Assembly (NCBI GenBank): GCA_025618425.1
Contig: CM046851.1
Coordinates: forward strand, 8,503,610 to 8,567,609
Source: Heliocidaris tuberculata
Taxonomy: Eukaryota > Echinodermata > Echinoidea > Camarodonta > Echinometridae
DNA length: 64,000 bases
Reading direction: 5' to 3'
Shown here: in pieces, positions 24,401 through 35,325 of the stretch
Layout: each line of letters opens with the position of its first letter
Numbering within the stretch: position 1 is the stretch's first letter
The notes under the pieces: model-generated
Told to the model about the DNA's origin: nothing
Databases searched by the model: none
What the model saw: the letters and a program-made list of their open reading frames with translations, nothing else
Made by a program: the position numbers and the translations under genes

Positions 24401-27126
24401 TGAAATTCCTGACCTCTACCATGGTGCAAACAGTACACCTAATCTTAAACCGAAACCAAAAATCCAGTTGCAACCCAAGCCCTAACCCTCTATCTTTGAC
24501 AAAATAAAGCATAGAGTAAATGTCAGATTATTTACAAGGCAGAAAAAAAAACTTTGGGGCTTGTTAGAGGGCTACAGGGGTTATTTCATTAGCCTCTGGG
24601 ACAAAGCAAGGCAGAGCCTGTATACATTTTGTGCATTGGAGGAGAGCCCCAAAGTTCATGTCGATTGCCTTCCCATTCCTTTTTTGTACAGAAGACTATT
24701 GTTGTGTAAGGCCAATCGTAATTCAATCCTAATTTTTCATCTGGATATGTAAATTTTTTCAGTGTATTTTAAAGTGAATAGCTTTAAAATAGGCCTTTGA
24801 ATAACCTTTAAAATGTCAAATAGATGAACTTAATTATGCAGGATTTCCTTGTAATTGTAGCACTCTGCATAACTTTACAAGGCTATTAAATGTATTTATT
24901 GAGTGAAATTGTATCAACCTTCCAATTGCTTTCTTGTCCAGGAGCTTTCCGTGTGCTGAACAATGCTAATGCCATCACACAGGACATCTTGACAGAGATC
25001 TTAACAGAGATCTACACAGACACCAGTGAGGTAGGTACTTATCAGAATATATGATCCTCAAAGATATTATCATGTCAGCGAAGATGGCATTCAGCTGTGT
25101 CCTATCACTTGATGCTGGAAGTGGTTATGGCTCTGTGATGCGTACATATGACTTTGTATCTGTAACAAAATTAGTTTTCCAAATGAATGATACAATACTC
25201 CTTCTGTCTATCTAAGATGTTTCAATTGTAATCATCTGTTTTCTAAGTTAATGGGATTTACAGTAAATGTTGCATTGTGAGACATGCCTAAGACAGTGTT
25301 GGTGTGTCAAAGAAACAATGATTGTAAGAATATTCAAGAGGTAAGATAATCAGCTGTAGTCATATATTGATGATGTTCGAACTCTCTCTTCTTCCAGCAA
25401 TTTGATTGAATGAAATAGATTTTCGCAGCTGTATTTTCTAAAGAAAACATTCACCCTTTTCCCATGTTCTCCCTGGCCTCGAATCAGACTGTCATCTCAA
25501 GGACAGCCCAGGTCTTCATGCAGGAAGTAGATGTCAAAGGTCAAGGGTCGATCAGCGAGGATGACTTTGTCCGATGGGTGAAGAAGATGCCGACCAACGT
25601 GGTGGAGCAGATCATGACCTTTGAACCCATGAGCTCAGGGACACCAACATCCAAGGTAAAGAATCCAGGTTCTTGGGATTATGCTTTGCAATGTACTGGA
25701 GGGAGGGGGGGGGGGGGCTAATAAAAAATGAGTGTAAATCTTACATGTAGCTTATATGCTAAAATGAAACCATAGTCTCTATTGGCAGCCATAATCAGGT
25801 GGGGGTGTTTTTTAAGGTAAGAATTTTCCCTACATTTATAGAAAACTGTGACATATTTCAAGCACATAAGAGCTGGACTTACAGGAAAATTTCTTAAACT
25901 ATCCCCCCAAAATGTAAAATCTTCGTTTTTATTCATTTCTGGTAAAGCTTACAAATTTTGGAACCAGATTTTCAGATTATGCAAAAAACAATTGAGTTAA
26001 TGTGTTTGTGACTTTGTTTAGCAAATTTAATCTAAGATAATAGAATATTCCATTTATGATGTGTGAATATTCCCTGATACAGAACCCTAGCACCACTTCC
26101 GATGATGATGATCGACCTTCCATCCCTCTCCTCCAGCGAGTCGCTGGCAACGCTAAAACCCGAGACTGGCTCCTCCTGGTGAATAACCTTGGCTTTACTG
26201 AAGAAGAGATTAAGGAGGTCAGAGATCACCTGGGCAACAAGAAACATGACCAGGTATGTTAAGTGAGAGTCGGGAATTGGGGTGGGAAGGATTGGGGGAA
26301 GGAGAGTAGTGTCATCATCATCGTTATCACTATTAGCATTATCGGTATTATTATCATCATCGTCGTCATCGTCATCATTGTCAATATCATTATCATCACT
26401 ATCGTCATTTTCGTCATTTTTTTCATCATCATATTCTACCTAATTATCATATTTCTCTTTTCCGTACAATTCTCATGTTGCACCTCCATTCTCCCCCTCT
26501 TTTTCCTCTTTCCCCTTCTTTTTCTTTTCTTTTCTCCTCCCCTTTTTTCCCCTCCAATCAAGCTCAGCGGTCTCTTTCTTTTTTTGTATGTAGTTATTTT
26601 CTTTTTATATATTTATTATGTAATAATGTATTATGTACTAAGGGCACCCTCGCCCCAAGCGTTTGCTTTTAGAGGTGTGTCCTCCAACTATGTATGTATC
26701 ATATTAGTGTTTATTTTGTCATATTTTTTGTTCAAAATATATGTACATTATTTTGCTCATTTATTACTTTGTATATTGAAAAGTTGGAAATAAATGTCTT
26801 TAAATTGAAAAAAAAATTGAATTGAATATTCTTCATCATAATATTCATTTTCTTCATCATCATCATCTGCAGCAGCGAGGCAACATTATCATTGTCATAT
26901 TCCTCTTATCCATCATCAATAGCAATTTCATTTTTTGTGTTGCATTAAGAATTCAGCATACCATGCTCACAAATATTTCTTTTTATCTCTTCTTTCAACA
27001 AAGCATCTCTTTGAGCTCTTGAAAATCTGGCGCAACAAGTCTGATGCGGTCGTTACCATGGAAACCTTGAGGGATGCCCTTACATCCAGTGGAATGGAAG
27101 ATGTAGCAATGCTGCTCCAGTCCTGA
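17536..27126 (+). CDS. EF-hand (calcineurin-B-like) and death-domain protein, seven exons
   Basis: Complete gene for 301 residues. Coding exons are 17536-17644, 18174-18313, 22598-22703, 24942-25030, 25488-25655, 26083-26253 and 27004-27126 (TGA). Every junction has GT/AG and all phases match (1,0,1,0,0,0). The start at 17536 is favoured because only this frame joins exon 2 in phase and because MGVVAS fits an N-myristoylation signal. Residues 37-180 resemble a calcineurin-B/CHP four-EF fold, but the loops are degenerate: in the best one (163-174, DVKGQGSISEDD) positions 3 and 5 are Lys and Gln. An acidic linker (DDDDRP) follows at 211-216. Residues about 219-301 form a death domain with W233 (TRDWLLL), GFTEEEIKEV, LLKIWRNK and a last helix ETLRDALTSSG, closest in style to FADD. 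This suggests a membrane-tethered adaptor in cell-death or immune signalling. The function is inferred. Confidence 0.85.
18369..18486. repeat. Poly-G run and TG microsatellite in intron 2
   Basis: A run of more than 20 G lies at about 18369-18391, and (TG)n at about 18449-18486. ORFs on both strands here are artefacts of the repeats. Confidence 0.85.
18780..21386. mobile_element. 2.6-kb non-coding DNA element with nine copies of a 15-bp motif
   Basis: Inverted ends GAGCCTGATCGGTTA (18780-18794) and TAACCGATCAGGCTC (21372-21386) bound an AT-rich block with no plausible ORF. GTCA lies next to both ends and may be a 4-bp target duplication. The motif TGTCACGGACGGACA, with variants, occurs at 18960, 19313 and 19335; its complement TGTCCGTCCGTGACA occurs at 19145, 20950, 20972, 20993, 21181 and 21358. 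The motifs cluster in the outer 600 bp of each end and face mostly inward in opposite orientations, as transposase-binding subterminal repeats do. It fills most of intron 2 of the EF-hand/death-domain gene. Superfamily not assigned. Confidence 0.75.
19450..19626. mobile_element. Tc1/mariner-like MITE, ACAGTGAAACCTG type (family D)
   Basis: Ends TACAGTGAAACCTGTCTATA and GGTTGGACTGTA, nested in the 2.6-kb element. It is related to the copies at 28893, 32600 and 34465, and a degenerate copy lies at about 28291-28450 (GTGAAACCTGTACATAAATA). Confidence 0.65.
21640..22425 (+). pseudogene. Probable Tc1-like transposon remnant in intron 2
   Basis: The sequence contains a coding-like, GC-richer stretch with many stops (for example around 21780-22200). 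It ends with two GGGGTATGAATNATTNTGAA segments (22195 and 22395), the second followed by ACAGCTGTA, the style of Tc1-family 3' ends. No intact transposase motif could be aligned by eye, so the assignment is tentative. Confidence 0.35.
22936..24232. mobile_element. hAT-like non-autonomous transposon, 1297 bp, 8-bp TSD
   Basis: Inverted ends TAGTGCTG...CAGCACTA are flanked by perfect direct repeats ATAAAAAT at 22928-22935 and 24233-24240. Subterminal regions are rich in TTCGGTTCGG-type pentamer repeats (GTTCGG/CCGAAC), mirrored at both ends. The interior has a CT microsatellite (23289-23318) and no transposase. It lies in intron 3 of the EF-hand/death-domain gene; ORFs inside are not host exons. 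Confidence 0.9.
24366..24530. repeat. Dispersed ACACATG/CCCTAAC repeat (family E, copy 1)
   Basis: Contains GACACATGCTCTGCA, a telomere-like CCCTAACCCT stretch, TCTTTGACAAAATAAA and GTCAGATTAT in order. The same order recurs at 30145-30331, 48405-48595 and, inverted, at about 36540-36700. Confidence 0.55.
26290..26440. repeat. ATC/CGT trinucleotide-rich tract in intron 6
   Basis: Imperfect TCATCA/TTATCA/TCGTCA repeats follow exon 6 and create a long, low-complexity open frame that is not a gene. Confidence 0.7.
26660..26815 (+). mobile_element. 3' tail of a non-LTR or SINE-like element
   Basis: A segment with GAGGTGTGTCCTCCAACTAT, AAATAAATG and an A-rich tail. Nearly the same 130 bp is found at 47699-47825, nested in another retroelement. 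Upstream boundary unknown. Confidence 0.6.
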
Positions 27127-28290
27127 TCATATGTGTCATCCATGCCAGCATCATTACTGGTATTATGCAGTCAATACATTCAGTTAAAGAACAAGTTGTG
27201 GGCACATCTTGTTGGTGTTGAAAACAACACCAACTTGTACCTGCAATATTCAATTAAATTTTGCAGTTTATTTTAGGACTTCACAAGTATATACTTTCAA
27301 GGTATTCATGATCATTTTTTTGAAACTTAATAAAACTTGCAAATGTAAGTTTATACTTCTAAAATTCATTTGATATTCTGTTATTTGTATGACGCATGTT
27401 TATTTTTTGACACAAAAGAATTGTGAATGTAAGATTTACTATGTTATGATAAGGAAGATTCCTCTTCATGTAGACTGGGTGTATTGCATCATATATACTA
27501 CCATTCTCTCTCCGTTACAATAGTTCTATTAATATGAAATTGCCTTGTTTAGGGTGCTTGTATGGTCAAATCATAGATAAAGTTGAGTTCTCTCCATTTC
27601 ATCTGTCATTGAAAACCTAGACAGTCTTTTTAAAATTCAAATTCAGATCACTGTGGTGGACTTCTTCTTTGTTTTGAATGTGTTAAAGAGGGGTCCAGGA
27701 ATATTTTCCCAGTGAACAAAATGTAAAAATATATTGTGCCAATAATCTGGATTGTGGACATCAGAACAAAAAAAAAGACAAGTATTCAAGTTTGTGGCGA
27801 ATACTCATGAGACATCAAACCAAGTCCTTATTGAATTCCAACTCATTTGCGATTTATATTATTTTATTTGTGTAATGTTATCAAGAATTATAGAATTGTT
27901 TATGAGGAAAAGATAAAGAAGAGGTAAGGAGTGGAGAATCAAGAAGTAGAGGAAATGGTGCGAAGAAAACACCAATGGGAAGAAGTTTATGATACAAAGG
28001 CATGACAAAGAAAGACACATACATGTATATACACAAAGATTTATGCATAACTTGTTTAAAGATTGGAAGAGAAATTGAAGACGTACAGTTGCATTGTACA
28101 TTCCGTGAAGTGTTTTGGGCCTTGATTCCTTGCAGAATTAGATTTTATTTTATTAATACTTCTTATTTTGTTATCGTGTGTGCAATATATTCGCTGAATG
28201 TATTCTTTATCAGACTTGGCTATCAACTCATTTGTGTACTGAAGACTGTTGACCAAATATATTTAAAATATTTGATTTATTAGCATGTTT
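27127..28290. other. 3' region of the EF-hand/death-domain gene and intergenic DNA
   Basis: A possible polyadenylation signal AATAAA lies at about 27329. A small hairpin built on TTGTTGGTGTTG and CAACACCAACTTG lies at 27210-27238. No other gene is recognised. Confidence 0.4.
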
Positions 28291-28443
28291 ATTGTATGGT
28301 GAAACCTGTACATAAATACTGCTTTTAATATGTAGATAAGGAAGGTGTTCTTCATCTAATTAGGCAGTTTTCTATAATACATGTTTCAGTGAGAAATACT
28401 GTCCATGGGAAACCAAAACATGTGGCTCTACCATCAGGTGGAC

Positions 28444-28687
28444 ACTAAGGTAGCTTGGCGAAACGTGGTGGCACATAAAAATTTTATGCTATAGAGGCCG
28501 AACCAAAATATTAGGATGTAGAATTAGTATTTATCTCTATGAACAATTTTAAACAAAATAATATGAAAAATTTTATTCAAATATGTCTAATTGTGATTTT
28601 AGATGCACAGAAAAAAAAAACTAGCAATTTGCTCTCTGCATCTTTCCTGCGTCTTTACGTGCAATTACGCTTCGCTAAGCTACCTAA
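28444..28687. repeat. MITE with GGTAGCTTRGCGAARCGT ends
   Basis: Inverted ends CTAAGGTAGCTTGGCGAAAC and, from the other side, its near-complement (ACGCTTCGCTAAGCTACC) bound 244 bp of AT-rich DNA. No ORF. Confidence 0.7.
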
Positions 28688-28892
28688 AGCAGGTTTGGCT
28701 TTATCTTGTTAAGAAATCTGTTATTACAAAAATTGCTTAACTGTACAGTTTAGAAAGAATATACAGACATTACACGCAAATTGAATTGGTGAATTGCTTG
28801 ATCTTGGGTGATAATTCCACCTGTAATCCCTTTGCTAATGTTAAAACTTTGCATAATGTTCCTATGTACATAAAATGATATTTTATTGGGGC

Positions 28893-29071
28893 TACAGTGG
28901 AACCTCATTATAAAGAACACTGCTATAACAAACTCTCGTTGTAACAAGGTGATTTTGCTGGTCCCATTTCTTTTTATTCTATTGTTTTTTAGCCCTGATG
29001 TAACAAGGTTTTGATATAAAGAGGTAATTTCCTTGGTCCCAAGGAGTTTGTTATAACGAGGTTCAACTGTA
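28893..29071. mobile_element. Tc1/mariner-like MITE (family D)
   Basis: Ends TACAGTGGAACCTCATTATA and, inverted, TACAGTTGAACCTCGTTATA, with a TA edge typical of Tc1/mariner or pogo-type insertions. The interior includes TTCTATTGTTTTT and a second inverted block (CTTTATATCAAAACC). Confidence 0.8.
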
Positions 29072-29399
29072 CATCTCAAAGTATATCAGTGGGTTCTGTC
29101 AATCAAACATGGCACCTGATGAGCTTCTGTCAGATCAAATAAGTGAAATGAATGGCTCGCAGATATTACGGGATTGTTCTCTCTTGTAAAAATTGTTCTG
29201 TGAGCGATAAGACAGTTCCAACAAAATAGATGGTTGGGGTTCATTAGCATAAATTATCGAGATGGGACTTGCAACACTGATATCCAATGCCTAGATTAAC
29301 TTTCAGGAGACAGATTTGAGCAGGAAGAATAGTTACTGTTATCGGTTATGTGGGACCTGGCTTTCACAATATGAAATCTGGCACTCCAAATCCCGGAGA

Positions 29400-29460
29400 G
29401 GGGGGGGGGGGGGGATGTGAAATGAATTACAGAAATTCCCCCCCCCCTCCCCCGAAAGAA
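29400..29460. repeat. Facing poly-G and poly-C runs
   Basis: A 14-base G run at 29401 and a C-rich run at about 29440 can pair as a hairpin. Confidence 0.7.
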
Positions 29461-29579
29461 AGAATTTAAGCAGGATTATTTGTTCAGATTTGAATTTAGA
29501 ATCAATTTGCTTGAAAAGATGTGTATTTCATAAAAGAAATGTTTAATGATATTCATAGAATGTCTGCTGTGTATATTTA

Positions 29580-29717
29580 TATATTGACTGGCCTTGAGGG
29601 GGATATCAGAATATGTTGCCCGCAACAGAATCATATTGCCCCGAGTCGAAGATGAGGGCAATATGGTTCTTTTAAGGGCAACATTTTCGATATTCCCCGA
29701 AAGTAGAGCCAGTCAAT
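29580..29717. repeat. Inverted-repeat MITE
   Basis: Arms of about 45 bp: TATTGACTGGCC...ATGTTGCCC and the complement, ending GCCAGTCAATA. Immediately downstream, TATTATTACCTATAT (29725) and its complement (30108-30120) bound a further block of about 400 bp containing GCGCGC. Confidence 0.65.
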
Positions 29718-30144
29718 ACTATTATTATTACCTATATCATGTATAGATCTTTATAGCAATTACAAACAAGTCTGTTTGCCTGTCAGTCCCTCTGATTTCA
29801 GGTTATTCATGCAGGTATGTAATCTGGGCCAAGCCATTGTGACGTAAATTGTTAGCGCGCGTATCCATTGTTTAAGCCTACACTTTAACGCGTACACAAT
29901 ACTGCACGTATGCACTTTAATAAAAGCGCACTGACAAGAAAAGGTGGATGTTAATCGGGCTCAATGTTGACCGCACTTTTTGTACACAAAGTGAATGGTG
30001 AAACCCGCAAGAGGGAAAATATCAGGGAATGATGACCGCTCAGAACTAGATCATTTGCGGACCGTGCAAAATATGAATTTTGATTGCACCGTAAAAATAC
30101 CCTATATAGGTAATAATATACATTTATGACCACTGTTATTCATG

Positions 30145-30331
30145 TTACGACACATGCTTTGGTGGCAGTTGCTCCACTGTCATTGCCTAACATTAACCAA
30201 AGTCCCAGGACCTAATGCTATAACTAACCCTAACCCTTCATAAAGCCTGATTGCAGGACTAGTAATCCTAAACCTACATCTTTGATAAAATAATGCCCAC
30301 CCCCAATGGTCCAGGAACATGTGTCGGATTA
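30145..30331. repeat. Dispersed repeat (family E, copy 2)
   Basis: Begins CGACACATGCTTTGG and ends CCAGGAACATGTGTCGG, a short inverted repeat. The inside carries AACTAACCCTAACCC and TCTTTGATAAAATAA. Confidence 0.6.
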
Positions 30332-31916
30332 TCCCTTTATCATGCGTTTATTAAAGTCACATATACTTGGGTTCTCATGAGAAATTAGACACCATTTGGG
30401 TGTTTACTCAATAACAGGTGTTGTCAATCACCCAGAATGGACTACAGTTTTATGACCAACAGGCCTTACGTAATGCTTTGCATTTTCCACCCATAGCCTC
30501 ATATGATCATTATCTCACCTGAAGACTCATTGAGCATGGACCCTACCATGCTCTGAGAGATCAGACCAGGGGGTATTTCTTGACTGGACAGCGGTTTTGC
30601 TGTGCCCCGGACTAGTACACCCAATAATATTTCCAGTGCTATCCACCAGGTCTTGTGTCAGCAAATTATGACCTACTGCTCATGGAAGCTTCCTACCATA
30701 TGCCTTATTATGTTGTATTCATTATTGCTACTGCTTGTGCTACAAAATTTGATTTTTTGGTGGTATTAATTTTGTGGCAATATTTGCACTACCTTTCTAA
30801 CAGTTTGTTCATATTCAAACTTAAACCGTCCATTAATTTTTTTGTGAAGGTTTGTAGCATTGTTGTGCTGTTGTGTTCTTTGCTGTTGTGTTTTTCACTT
30901 GTTCCTTGAATATTTACTATTTTAATTTTTTTTGGTCAAGACTTCTGGTTGTAAAACAGCTCCCTTAAAAAAAAAAAAAAAAAAAAAAAAATGTTGTATA
31001 TCAGAAATGTTTGTGTATATTCTATAAGTATTGCATATATATTCATTCATTAAATTCAAGCTGAAAGCATAATAAGCCATCTCGAGCTACCTTGTGGTGA
31101 TGTTTCTAAGAGTCAAGTCTATGTGAAGAAAAAAATGGAACCAACACCTTAAGAAAACACCTTTTTATGTGTGTGTGTGTGTGTGGGGCTTACATAGATA
31201 CAGTTGCGAGGTACAGAGACAATGATGGCGTTTATTTTGTCATGCTTGTGGGATACAAAATACATAGGAGAAAACAATACAGTTCCCCACATATCAATGT
31301 GTGTGCAGATGTGTGTGTGTGTTGACAATGATGTTCAGTACTCTACATCATTTACACACTATCCATTTATTGTGATCCAGAAACACTGTATTGATGATAA
31401 TAGAGCCAAGTCTTGACCGAATGGTATGAATTCTTCATAAATGATTCACATTCCTATATTATTTAATAATTTGAACTACATGTGATTATATTTTTTAAGC
31501 TCTTGTTAACGATGATATTCAGATACATGTACATGTATATGATAGAGGTACTTCCCCATTCAGTTATTCTGGTTGTTAGTTCCTTTTAATTGCGATTGCT
31601 GTGATTTAGGTGTCGTGTAAAGTAGACTGAACACAATACACCCAGTTGAGTAGACACAATTTGCTGAAATGTACACGTATCACAAATCAAGTGCCTAGCT
31701 ATCAAGATATCTGTGTACATGTACATCTCCTTGAATTTCATCAGCTGTCTTGTGAAAGATAGTTTAGTTTTCAAAAAATGTTTATTTGCATCATAGTTAA
31801 TATTAATATATCAGGATTGCAAAGGGCACTTACATGTTAATTTAATCAGAAAATTTTCATCATGAATTAATGAATAACAAAAATGTTAACATTGGTTTTA
31901 GATAATGTTAAAGCTA
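30332..31916. other. Intergenic; possible retroposed 3' tail
   Basis: No gene is recognised. A run of about 28 A at 30967-30994 follows AT-rich sequence and may be the tail of a retroposed copy. A TG microsatellite is at about 31170-31186. Confidence 0.35.
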
Positions 31917-32417
31917 AGGGCAATCCTACCTTGGTAATGAGATGATATGTGTGAAAGCAGAAAAATAAGAAAAACTGGATGGTGAAAGTTTGAACGAAAT
32001 CGGACAAGGAATAAGAAAGTTATGGATGTTTGAAAAATGAGATCACCACATCTATGCGAATCTCAAATTGGCAATTTGGTGATTCAATTGTGACATGTTT
32101 GTGGACAACTGCCCCATTTGTCGTACAATGTACACAAAAATATCATTAATTTGGGTTTTCTTCAAGGCGCTTTTACCCTCGGGGCAGTACTCAAAATATG
32201 TTGAAGATAGCATATTGTTATAAGTCCTCATGGAAGAAAGAGATCCTACTGAGTAATACATTTTGAAAAAAGTGACATTTTAGTCATTTTGTGTGTTGGA
32301 GTGAATGGGGGAGTTGTCCACAGCTACATCACAGTGACATTACCTATTCGGCCAATTTGAAATTCCCATATGTATAGTGATTACAACTTTCAAAAATTCA
32401 TAACTTTCTTATTGCTT
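31917..32417. mobile_element. TTAA-family MITE (family B, copy 2, truncated, inverted)
   Basis: Starts AGGGCAATCCTACCTTGGTA and continues as the reverse complement of copy 1, stopping abruptly near 32417 before the other end, with about 85 bp missing. Confidence 0.8.
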
Positions 32418-32552
32418 GGGAATAGCCATAGTTTTACATCCAGGGTTGGGATCAGGAATTCAAACAAATACAGTATTTGACTGACTGGGGAGCATGTCAC
32501 CAGAGCATGTGCTGCACAATCGATAAGTTTTAATAGGTTGTCACAACTACTA

Positions 32553-32588
32553 CCCCCCCCCCCCCCCCCACCCCCGCCAAAAAAAAGG
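32553..32588. repeat. Poly-C/poly-A tract
   Basis: A C run interrupted once, followed by an A run, directly before a family D MITE. Confidence 0.7.
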
Positions 32589-32599
32589 ACACCCGTTAT

Positions 32600-32776
32600 G
32601 CAGTGGAACCTTGTTATAAAGAAAACTGTTATAACAAACACGCATTATAACAACTTACTGTTGTGGGTCCCACTTCTTTATATTCTATTGTTTTTAAACC
32701 TGTTATAACAAGGTTTCAATATAAAGAGGTAGTTTCACTGGTCCCAGGGTATTTGTTATAATGAGGTTCCACTGTA
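32600..32776. mobile_element. Tc1/mariner-like MITE (family D)
   Basis: Ends GCAGTGGAACCTTGTTATAA and TTATAATGAGGTTCCACTGT, close to the copy at 28893. Confidence 0.8.
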
Positions 32777-33087
32777 GTGTGTTCACAAGAGGTTTGCTTG
32801 GAACGGTCAAATTATTCAAGCTTCTGAAATAAGACAACACAAAATTACTTACAGTAATTACAACATTCATATAAAATTATGAATTTATTGCCATGAGATG
32901 TCAAAATTTATACATCATACATTATAATACATCATAATTCTTTAAAGCAGGAATGCCAATTATTAAGTGTCCAATTTCTCATTGAATAATGTACATGTAA
33001 TACTGGAAATTCAGCAAATTAATCTATTCAGGACAAAATTACAAACCACAGGACAAGATTTTTTAGTGCAAAATGTGACCTGATACC

Positions 33088-33205
33088 GGTAACATAAAGA
33101 GATACAATCAATCTTACGATCAATTGTAACTCTTCAGTACATGGTTTGCCACAGAAGTACGATTGATATCAATCGTAAGATTGATTTATCTCTTTATGTT
33201 ACAGG
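33088..33205. repeat. Inverted repeat with ATAAAGAGATA arms
   Basis: Arms GTAACATAAAGAGATACAAT and, mirrored, ATTGATTTATCTCTTTATGT enclose about 50 bp; an inner AATCTTACGATCAAT is mirrored too. Confidence 0.75.
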
Positions 33206-33567
33206 CCCCTGGTCAACTCAAAAACCATCAGAGAAATGAGGATCAGGATGACTTCCAGACCAGGCCGTATGTATTGCTCTAAGTATAATATGGTATTTAA
33301 TTAGGCTCTACTGCAGTAAACTGCAAGTGTAATATCTTTGGAAAGCTGAAAGTCTCTAATTTAAAAGCAAATGTGCACACCAAATATTAATTATTGGTCA
33401 TTTTGAATCAATGGATCACCAATGAAAGAATTAGTAAAGTTCAATATATCTCAGTAAAACTTGTTATCAATAAAGAGGTCAGTAAGAGGAACTTATACTT
33501 GTATACACGGGCAAGACCAAGGTATATTGTCCAATATGTTGCCAACTATATCAAGGGTTTTTAATAC

Positions 33568-33716
33568 CTGGGCCCTGTTTCATAAAACTTGTTATCAATA
33601 ACAAGTCACAATTACTGTTATAATCTACTGAAATCATGGCGTTTGATTAGCTGAGAGCAAATTTGTCATAGATCTGTTGCAATTGTTATTGATAACAAGT
33701 TTTATGAAACGGGCCC
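33568..33716. repeat. Inverted-repeat MITE (family A, copy 3)
   Basis: Ends GGGCCCTGTTTCATAAAACT and GTTTTATGAAACGGGCCC, with the family interior CTACTGAAATCATGG. Confidence 0.85.
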
Positions 33717-33815
33717 ATAATGGTTTTATTGGGTTGGAAACCCTACTACAGCTACATGTAGGTTGAGAAAAAAAATATATTAAGGATCATGTTTCATATC
33801 CTGTGATACTAGGTC

Positions 33816-33932
33816 AGAGGCGGCGGAACTAAGGGCTCGGACAATGGAAGTGGGGGTGCACCTTTTGTTTGGCAGACAAAGGGTGCCCCCCCCCCCCACT
33901 TCCATTGTCCGAGCCCGTCGTTCCGCCGCCTC
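33816..33932. repeat. GC-rich 117-bp hairpin
   Basis: Almost perfect arms AGAGGCGGCGGAACTAAGGG ... CCGTCGTTCCGCCGCCTCT around a short loop, with a poly-C run in one arm. Confidence 0.85.
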
Positions 33933-34464
33933 TGTATTTGGTAACATATGGGATATAAAATGATCAAATAACTTGGACTTGCCCACATTTTCTCAAGAAT
34001 AGCTTCTCTAGTATGCACAAGAGCATGATGTGCATAGACAATTTAAATGTATCCTGTACATAGCACACTGTACATGCAATAATCAGACTGACTTTTTCAT
34101 AAAGCTACCAGCAATCAATCAACAAAATAACTGGGTTGTTGTTTTTTTCCACTGCCTGTATTTCACAAAATTATCCTTATGAGTAATTTTGGAAATTTGA
34201 AATTTGAAAATGGTAGAAGTACCCGTAGCTCTCATAAATTTGTCGAATTTTCAAGATGTCAAAGCAGTAACTGAACATCAACTTTCAAAGGGACATTAAT
34301 TTTAATAAGCAAGAAATTGCTAAGTCGTAGTACAGCGTATGTGTATTTTAACATTAAAATGATTTAAAACTGACAGTACAAGTTACAATATTATGGCAGT
34401 ACTACATTTCTTTAAGGAGATTCTGTCAATGTTCTTTGCTGAATCTCAAAGGTCATACTTTTGA

Positions 34465-34643
34465 TACAGTGGAATCTCATGATAGAGAACACTATCATAA
34501 CAAACTCTTGTTAAAACATAATTTTGGCAGTCCCACTTCTTTGTAATTTATTGGTTTTAAGCCCTGATGTATTATGTCAATATAACAAAGTAACATTGTT
34601 GGTCCCAGTGAGTTTGTTATACATTTAAAAGGGTTCCACTGTA
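34465..34643. mobile_element. Tc1/mariner-like MITE (family D)
   Basis: Ends TACAGTGGAATCTCATGATA and GGGTTCCACTGTA; more diverged than the other copies. Confidence 0.7.
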
Positions 34644-34739
34644 TATACACACATGTATGGGGTATACTTCACCAAAGATAATTAGTTCAAAATGAGTTGA
34701 AGAGTAAAAGAAGATATGAAGTATAGTCTAAACTATTAA

Positions 34740-35325
34740 AGGAAAATCCAACCTTAATAGCAAGTTGCTTTGAAAGAAAGAAGAAAAATCAGAGAAACAA
34801 ACTGGTGAAAGTTTGAACGAAATCGGACAAGCAATAAGAAAGTTATGATTTTTATTCAAAGTTGTAATCACTATATGGGAATTTCAAATTGACCAAATAG
34901 GTAATGTCACTGTGATGTAGCTGTGGACAACTCCCCCATTCGCTCCAACACACAAAATGACTAAAATGTCACTTTTTTCAAAATGCAATACTCAGTAGGA
35001 TTTTTTTTTTTCATTCATGAGGACCTATAACAATATGCTATCTCCAATATATTTTGAGTACTGCCCCGGGGGTAAAAGCGCCTTGAAGAAAACCGCAAAT
35101 TAATGATATTTTTGTGTACGACAAATGGGAGAGTTGTCCACAAAAATGTCACAATCGACTCACCAAATTGCCAATTTGAGATTCGCATAGATGTTGTGAT
35201 CTCATTTTTCAAACATCCATAACTTTCTTAGTCCTTGTCCGATTTCTTTCAAACTTTCACCATCATGTTTTTCTTATTTTTCTGCTTTCACACAAATCAT
35301 CTTATTAGCAAGGTTGGATTGCCCT
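34740..35325. mobile_element. TTAA-flanked 586-bp MITE (family B, copy 3)
   Basis: Full-length relative of the element at 7124, flanked by TTAA at 34736-34739 and 35326-35329. Confidence 0.9.

Noticed and set aside
26263..26793. 176-codon hydrophobic ORF after exon 6
   Set aside because: Translation of trinucleotide and pyrimidine repeats and a retroelement tail in an intron.
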